From Dama dama (lineage: Eukaryota; Chordata; Mammalia; Artiodactyla; Cervidae), in the NCBI RefSeq assembly GCF_033118175.1, contig NC_083714.1, positions 5,208,001 to 5,272,000 of the forward strand: DNA of 64,000 bases, written 5' to 3'. The notes beneath the pieces were generated by a model. That model saw only the letters and a program-made list of their open reading frames with translations. It did no database searches and was not told where the DNA came from. The position numbers and the translations under genes are program-made. Within the stretch, counting starts at the first letter, position 1, and each line of letters starts with the position of its first letter. This document shows positions 58,736 through 64,000 of this stretch, in pieces.

Positions 58736-59437
58736 TGGCCTGGCCCTGGAGGCATGATAGCAGGGATGTGGAGCCTGCCGTGCCTGCCTGCCTGGGGAGG
58801 GAAGCGGGGACTGCTGTTGGACACACTGGGGACGGCATGGGGCTGGGCTGCCTGGGGCTCCAAGCACACAGACTGCAGGGACTCCAGGCTGGGGGCTTGC
58901 CCGGGGCCCCTCAGAAGCACCGGAGGAACCGGATACACTCAAGGACTGGGGGAAGGGCAATGTTCCCCGGGACCCCGCCCAGTCTGTTGCCCTCTCCTGT
59001 CCCTGGTCCCCATCCCCTGGGCTGGAGAGTCCTCTCAACCCTCACATCTAAGGCCTGCAGCATTCCCCCTCCACCAGCGCAGGGAGAGAGGCCCCGGGAG
59101 TGGCTGCCCAGGGGTGGGGCATCCCTGTCCTGCCTTCCCACCCACCCAGTTTCTCTCCATTCTGGCTCCGAGTCAGTTTTAGGGTGTGGGTAGATCCTGT
59201 CTACTGCCTGTGTCTGTGCCCTGCTCCGTGGCCTAGAGGACCCCAGCGGGGAGCCTGGACACATCTCTCCCTCAGGGGCCCACTGTCAGGTTGGGGGGAC
59301 ATTTGTAAGGGCAGTCGTGCTGTAGAAGGGATCTCACAAGACTACGATGGACTAGAGGGCGAGGGGCTAAGCCACATGACCCACCAGTGTCCTCCCTCTG
59401 CCCTCTCCACATCTGCACCTGTGCTCTTCATCCATAG
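58736..59437. other. Unassigned GC-rich unique region
   Basis: Several overlapping frames of 110-210 residues exist on both strands because stops are rare in GC-rich DNA. None shows a recognisable domain, and no splice pattern to the neighbouring gene is evident. Confidence 0.4.
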
Positions 59438-59620
59438 TGATAGCTAACACTTGCTACAGTCCATGCACTGTTTCATGTGCTTTCCATGTGTTCGTCCATC
59501 AGGTCAGCTTTCAGACAGTATTGCCATGTCGATATCCTGTCTCCCATGATGCAGGTCTCCTCCACACAAATCACACACACCCACTCTCTCCCCAACACCA
59601 GTGGCTCAAAGTCTTGGGCA
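59438..59620 (+). mobile_element. MIR SINE fragment
   Basis: GATAGCTAACACTTGCTACA, CCATGCACTGTTTCATGTGC, then CCCATGATGCAGGTCTCC and a downstream GTGGCTCAAAG: diverged wording of the ancient mammalian MIR element. Confidence 0.55.
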
Positions 59621-59699
59621 TTTTGGTTTCTGCATTTCTCAAAATATGATGACTGTAGTGCTCCAGCAGGCACTGGGCTTAAGTTGGGTCTGAATGGTG

Positions 59700-59995
59700 A
59701 GATCTGCAAATGAAAATGATAGTGCCAATGACAAATAATGTGTGTGACAAGAGAGTGACAGAAGTATGAAGGAAAGACACTGTATGATAGAATGAGTTTC
59801 TCAGAGAGTTTACCACTGTGACAGGTGCATGGTTTTGAGTGAGTGTGAGAGAGGGAATGTGTGATTGGGACAGGGATTTAAAAGGACAGAATGCGACGGG
59901 AAGAAACTAAGATGCAGTGATAGCAGTAGTGAGCGCCCAAGATGATAGATGATAACTTAACGTGTACGGAGAATGGTGAACAGTGCCGCCGGATT
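59700..59995. repeat. Diverged GT/GA-rich repeat, left part
   Basis: Words such as GTGTGTGACAAGAGAGTGACAG and GTGAGTGTGAGAGAGGGAATG recur, and related words (AGTGTGTGTGACAGATAATC, GAGAGATAATGTGTACGG) continue beyond the LTR at 60535-60780. The LTR probably split one degenerate repeat tract. Confidence 0.55.
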
Positions 59996-60525
59996 TGTGG
60001 TCTCCAAAGGAGAACTTTTAATTCTGGAACCAAGAGACGCAGTTTCAGTCACTCAGTGCTTTGTGTAGTAGAAATTTTATTAAAGTGAAAGGGATAGAAA
60101 AGGCTTCTGACATAGATATCAGAATGGAGTAGAAAGAGTACCCGGTTTGTTAGTTTAAGCAGAGCATTATATACGCTTCTGCTAGCTGCTGAGAATAGGT
60201 AAAAGGATGACTCAAGGCTACGAAAATGTTGCCGAGACCCTTTCCCATAACATACATCCCAGGATGATATCAGCAGGATATTAACCAGAAGAAATGGGTT
60301 AACCCAGAGCTCAAGGCCATGGAAGTTTTACCCAGACCTTCTCCCATAACATAGGTTCTGAGCTCAAAAAAAAAAAAAAAAAAAAATGCATGTCCTTGAG
60401 CAAGAGATTCTGCTGCCTACCAGGCCTCCGTGTCTAAGGAAAAAGAATGTGAAAAAGAAAGAATGTTCACCTCCTCCTTAAAGAGCCTTGGTCTCCCTAG
60501 CAACCTGACGAAAATAACTCTCTCA
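59996..60525 (-). mobile_element. Solo LTR of a ruminant endogenous retrovirus, minus strand
   Basis: Read on the reverse strand it starts TGAGAGAGTTATTTTCG and ends GGTCTCC-complement wording GGAGACCACA, the TG...CA ends of an LTR. In between lie a T-run (A-run at 60366-60387), TATATAA (reverse strand, near 60171) and AATAAA (reverse strand, near 60076-60081) in the right order. No coding region is attached. A target-site duplication is not clear, so outer limits are approximate. Confidence 0.65.
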
Positions 60526-60790
60526 GAGATACCGTGAGAGCAGAAGTGTGTGGCCCACAGAGTGTCAGAGAGAGAGAGTCTAGGAGAGATCGGGTGTAGG
60601 GTTAGGGTTAGGGATAAGTGTGGTGGAAAAGGCATTATAGAGTGACACGGGAATATGCCAGAAAGAGTGTGTGTGACAGATAATCTGACTCAGTATGAGA
60701 AAGCAAATCTGAGAGATAATGTGTACGGAAGAAAATGGGTCTGTCACACATGGCAGAGTGTGACAGGGAATGAAGCGGACCACGGGAGGC
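60526..60790. repeat. Diverged GT/GA-rich repeat, right part
   Basis: GAGTGTCAGAGAGAGAGAG, AAAGAGTGTGTGTGACAG and GGCAGAGTGTGACAGGG repeat loosely. Includes TAGGGTTAGGGTTAGGG at 60597-60613, a short telomere-like motif. Confidence 0.55.
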
Positions 60791-61099
60791 AGCAGCCTGG
60801 GAAAGTGGATCAATCCTCCGGGCCCATGTTTTCCTGAGGCCGGCCATCCCCAGGTCTCCGCCAGTCTGGAGGAAGTCAGCAACTTGACTTGGCTCAGATG
60901 CCCAAGCCACGTTCTTCCCAATCAGCTTCATCAGTAATAAAGCTGATATTTAGGTTGAAACACATGCAAGGGGGGTGTGTCAGAGGCTGCAGATGCTAAG
61001 CTGGACCTGTTTGAAAGGAGTGGGAAAGGACTCGCAGCAGGCATGAGTGGGTGGTGTCGGTGAACTTGTCGAGGAAATGATTCAGGTGGCCCAGTTTGT
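60791..61099. other. Unassigned unique region
   Basis: No gene or repeat recognised. An AATAAA occurs at about 60936 on the plus strand without an associated gene. Confidence 0.35.
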
Positions 61100-62765
61100 A
61101 AGTCATTTCAGTTCAGTCGCTCAGTCGTGTCCTACTCTTTGTGACCCCATGAATCACAGCACGCCAGGCCTCCCTGTCCATCACCAACTCCCAGAGTTTA
61201 CCCAAACTCATGTCCATCAAGTCGGTGATGCCATCCAACCACCTCATCCTCTGTCATCCCCTTCTCATCCTGCCCTCAATCTTTCCCAAATCAGGGCCCT
61301 TTGCAACGAGTCAGCTCTTCGCATCAGGTGGGCAAAGTCTTGGAGTTTCAGCTTCAACATCAGTCCTTCCAATGAATATTCAGGGTTGATTTCCTTTTGG
61401 ATGGACTAGTTGGATCTCCTAGCAGTCCAAGGGACTCTCAAGAGTCTTCTCCAACACGACAGTTGAAAAGCATCAATTGGCATAAGGCTTTGGTGTAGTC
61501 AATAGAGCAGAAGTAGATGATTTTTTGTAACTTTCTTGCTTTTTTGACAATCCAGCAGATATTGGCAATTTGATCTCTGGTTCCTCTGCCTTTTCTAAAT
61601 GCAGCTTGAACATCTGGACATTCACGGTTCACATACTGTTGAAGCCTGGCTTGGAGAATTTTGATCATTACTTTGCCATGGTGTGAGATGAGTGCGGTTG
61701 TGTTATAGTTTGAACATTCTTTGGCATTGCCTCTCTTTGGGATTGGATTGAAAACTGACCTTTTCCAGTCCTGTGGCCACTGTTGAGTTTTCCAACTTTG
61801 CTGGCATATTGAGTGCAGCTCTTTCGCAGCATCATCTTTAAGGATTTTAAAAAACTCAACTGGAATAGCATCACCTCCATGAGCTTTGTTTGTAATGATG
61901 CTTCCTCAGGCCCACTTGACTTCGCATTCCAGGATGTCCAGCTCTAGGTGAGTGATCTCACCCTCGTGATTATATGGGTCATGAAGATCTTTTTTTGTAT
62001 AGTTTCTCAGTGTATTCTTGCCACCTCTTCTCAATACCTTCTGCTCCTGTTAGTTCTGTACCATTTCTGTACTTTATTGTTCCCACCTTTGCATGAAATG
62101 TTCCCTTGGTATCTCCTATTTTCTTGAAGAGATCTCTAGTCTTTCCCATCCTGTTATTCTCCTCTATTTCTTTGCATTGATCACTGAGGAAGGCTTTCTT
62201 ATCTCTCTCTCTCTATTGTTTGGAACTCTCCATTCAAATGGGTGTATCTTTCCTTTTTCCTTTGCCTTTAGCTTCTCTGCTTTCCTCAGCTATTTGTAAG
62301 ACCTCCTCAGACAACCATTTTGCCTTTTTTTGCATTTCTTCTTCTTGGAAGTGGTCTTGATCATTGCCTCCTGCACAATGTCAAGAACCTCGATTCGTAG
62401 ATCTTCAGGCACTCTCTCTATCAGATCTAATCCCTTGAATCTATTTCTCACTTCCACTGGATAATCATAAGGGATTTGATGTAGGTCATACCTGAATGGT
62501 CAAGTGATTTTCCCTACTTTTTCATTTGAAGTCTGAATTTTGCAGTAAAGAGTTCATGACCTGAGCTCCAGTCAGTTCCCATTCTTGTTTTTCCTGACTG
62601 TCTAGAGCTTCTCCATCTTTGGCTGCAAAGAATAGAGTCAATCTGATTTCGATTCTGACCATCCAGTGATGTCCCTGTGTAGAGTCTTCTCTTGTGTTGT
62701 TGGAAGTGGGTGTTTGCTATGACCAGTGCATTCTCTTGGCAAAACTCTGTTAGCAGGGCAGAGGT
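61100..62765 (-). mobile_element. BovB (RTE) LINE with a large internal deletion, minus strand
   Basis: The 3' end (61100-61478) has GTTCAGTCGCTCAGTCGTG and ATGAATATTCAGGGTTGATTT. At about 61479 the sequence jumps from CATCAATTGG straight to the upstream RT segment (GCTTTGGTGTAGTCAATAGAG; peptide NICWIVKK, IKILQARLQQYVN), so the part encoding the RT catalytic YADD box is missing. It continues upstream through the linker and endonuclease end (CATCCAGTGATGTCCCTGTG) to about 62765, further 5' than the BovB at 45762. Confidence 0.9.
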
Positions 62766-62779
62766 GAACAGGAAAAACA

Positions 62780-63745
62780 TCAGGGACTCTGATTCAGCAG
62801 CAGGATATTACTTAGGGCCAATAACAAACAGGGCGTTAATTAGAGACAGTGTTAGGACCTCAGAGGTAACTTCATGGCCTGAGTAAGAGATAGTTCAGGC
62901 TGGTTAGATGCACTGCAGTGACTTTCTTAGGCACATAGTCAGGGCCTTCGTAATAAGATCAGGGTGTTATTTTTTGACAGCTTAGGCTATAAGGGACAGT
63001 ATCATGGCCTCAGTTAGGGGCAGTGTCAAGGTTAGGGGCAGGCTTAGGGCCTTCATATAGCATAGTTCATACCTTAGCTAGGGACAGTGTCTGAGGCTTA
63101 GTTAAAGACAGTTTCAAGGCTTCAGTTAGAGATAACTTGAGGGCCTTAAAGAAGTTCAGGCTGTTGCTTAATAGCATCTCAGGACCTTAATAGGGCTAGC
63201 GTCAGGTCCATAGTTATGACCTATGTTGGGGTGTTAATTTGGGACAGCATCAGAGACCTACTTCAGGACATATTCAGGGCCTTAGTTTTGGACAGGATCA
63301 TGGTAAAAGTAGGGATTTTGAGGGCTATTAGGGACATCATCAGGGCATTATGATGAGTCTCAGGGTGTTATTTAGAGGCAAAATGAGTATGTTAGTTAGG
63401 GAAAGCATCAGAGAATTAGTTACAGACAGTATCAGCCCCTCAGGTAGAGACTTTGTCAAGGCCTTAGTGCCTTGAAGTGAGGGAGTGCATCAGGAGTGCA
63501 TCTTCAGTGCCTGAGTGAGGGAGGGCATCAGGCCTTCACCTAAAGACAGAGTTAACGGCTTAATTTGGGAGAGTTTCAGGGCCTCAGGGAAAACTCGAAG
63601 ACCTCAGTTAAAGACATATTAGACCATTTCTCCCAGGGACATTGTCAGGGTGCTCGTTACAACAAGCATCAGGGCCTTAGTTAGGGACAGAGTTAAGAGG
63701 ACAGTTTTGGAAATCTAAGGCCATCACAGACAACTCAGGGCCTTA
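62780..63745. repeat. Degenerate ~24-bp minisatellite
   Basis: Repeated unit close to CAGGGCCTTAGTTAGGGACAGTAT, about 24 bp, roughly 40 copies with many substitutions. Examples are near 63085, 63109, 63255, 63278 and 63676. No open frame of interest. Confidence 0.85.
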
Positions 63746-64000
63746 GTGTAGGGCCAGAGCCTGGTAGTGAAGTCGAGCAGGAACCTATGGGGCTCCTGGG
63801 CCCAGAAGCCTTTCCCATGTCTCCTGTTTCTTTGTTGAGAATAGACTTCCAGCTCCATGACCTACCCTGAGCTCCAAAGGGCAGATTGGAGGAGGTGCTA
63901 ATCAGGGAAGGGAGGGGATGCAGGGAGAAGGAAAGAGCACTCAAGATAGAGTATTGTGTCTTGGTTCAGGGTCCTGTTTGTGTCAAAAGGGATACACATA
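63746..64000. other. Unassigned sequence to the window end
   Basis: Unique-looking sequence with no recognised gene, repeat or RNA. A 69-codon minus-strand frame has no known domain. Confidence 0.35.

Overview
This is eukaryotic, ruminant genomic DNA (Bovidae or Cervidae; species not resolvable by eye). It contains CpG-rich satellite related to ruminant centromeric satellite I (the 1.714/1.715 class), many BovB/RTE and Bov-A/Bov-tA elements, tRNA-derived CHR-type artiodactyl SINEs and a ruminant-type L1. It looks like a centromeric-to-pericentromeric transition: satellite on the left, a retroelement mosaic on the right, and one recognisable host gene.

Layout. (1) 1-20,880: just under four copies of a 5,260-bp higher-order repeat (HOR), each made of five satellite monomers of about 1164, 973, 981, 979 and 1163 bp. 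(2) 20,880-23,086: a register jump, then the same family as ~796-bp monomers. (3) 23,087-29,635: a 6.5-kb plus-strand L1 inserted into one satellite monomer, with long but broken ORF1 and ORF2. (4) 29,636-44,898: about 19 monomers of ~796 bp, ending abruptly. (5) 44,899-56,380: a mosaic of L1, BovB, Bov-tA, CHR SINE and LTR fragments. (6) 56,385-57,680, minus strand: a compact three-exon gene of the CTAG/LAGE3 family (Pcc1-type fold of the KEOPS/EKC complex), with a CpG-rich 5' end. (7) 58,260-64,000: a GT-rich tandem repeat, unassigned GC-rich DNA, a MIR, an LTR, an internally deleted BovB and a ~24-bp minisatellite.

Main structural observation. Every satellite monomer is built from ~30-31-bp subunits, most opening with a CTCGAGA-like motif. 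The three monomer sizes (~796, ~980, ~1164 bp) form a ladder whose step is ~184 bp, or six subunits, close to a nucleosome repeat. The HOR combines 980 and 1164 forms; the younger-looking simple array uses only the 796 form. The L1 has a perfect 10-bp inverted repeat at its 5' end, shows no target-site duplication, and appears to have removed ~95 bp of satellite.

The only strong candidate for a functional protein-coding gene is the CTAG/LAGE-like gene. The many antisense reading frames in the satellite (up to 261 residues, recurring per monomer) are best read as by-products of sequence composition. No CRISPR, operon or other prokaryotic feature is present.
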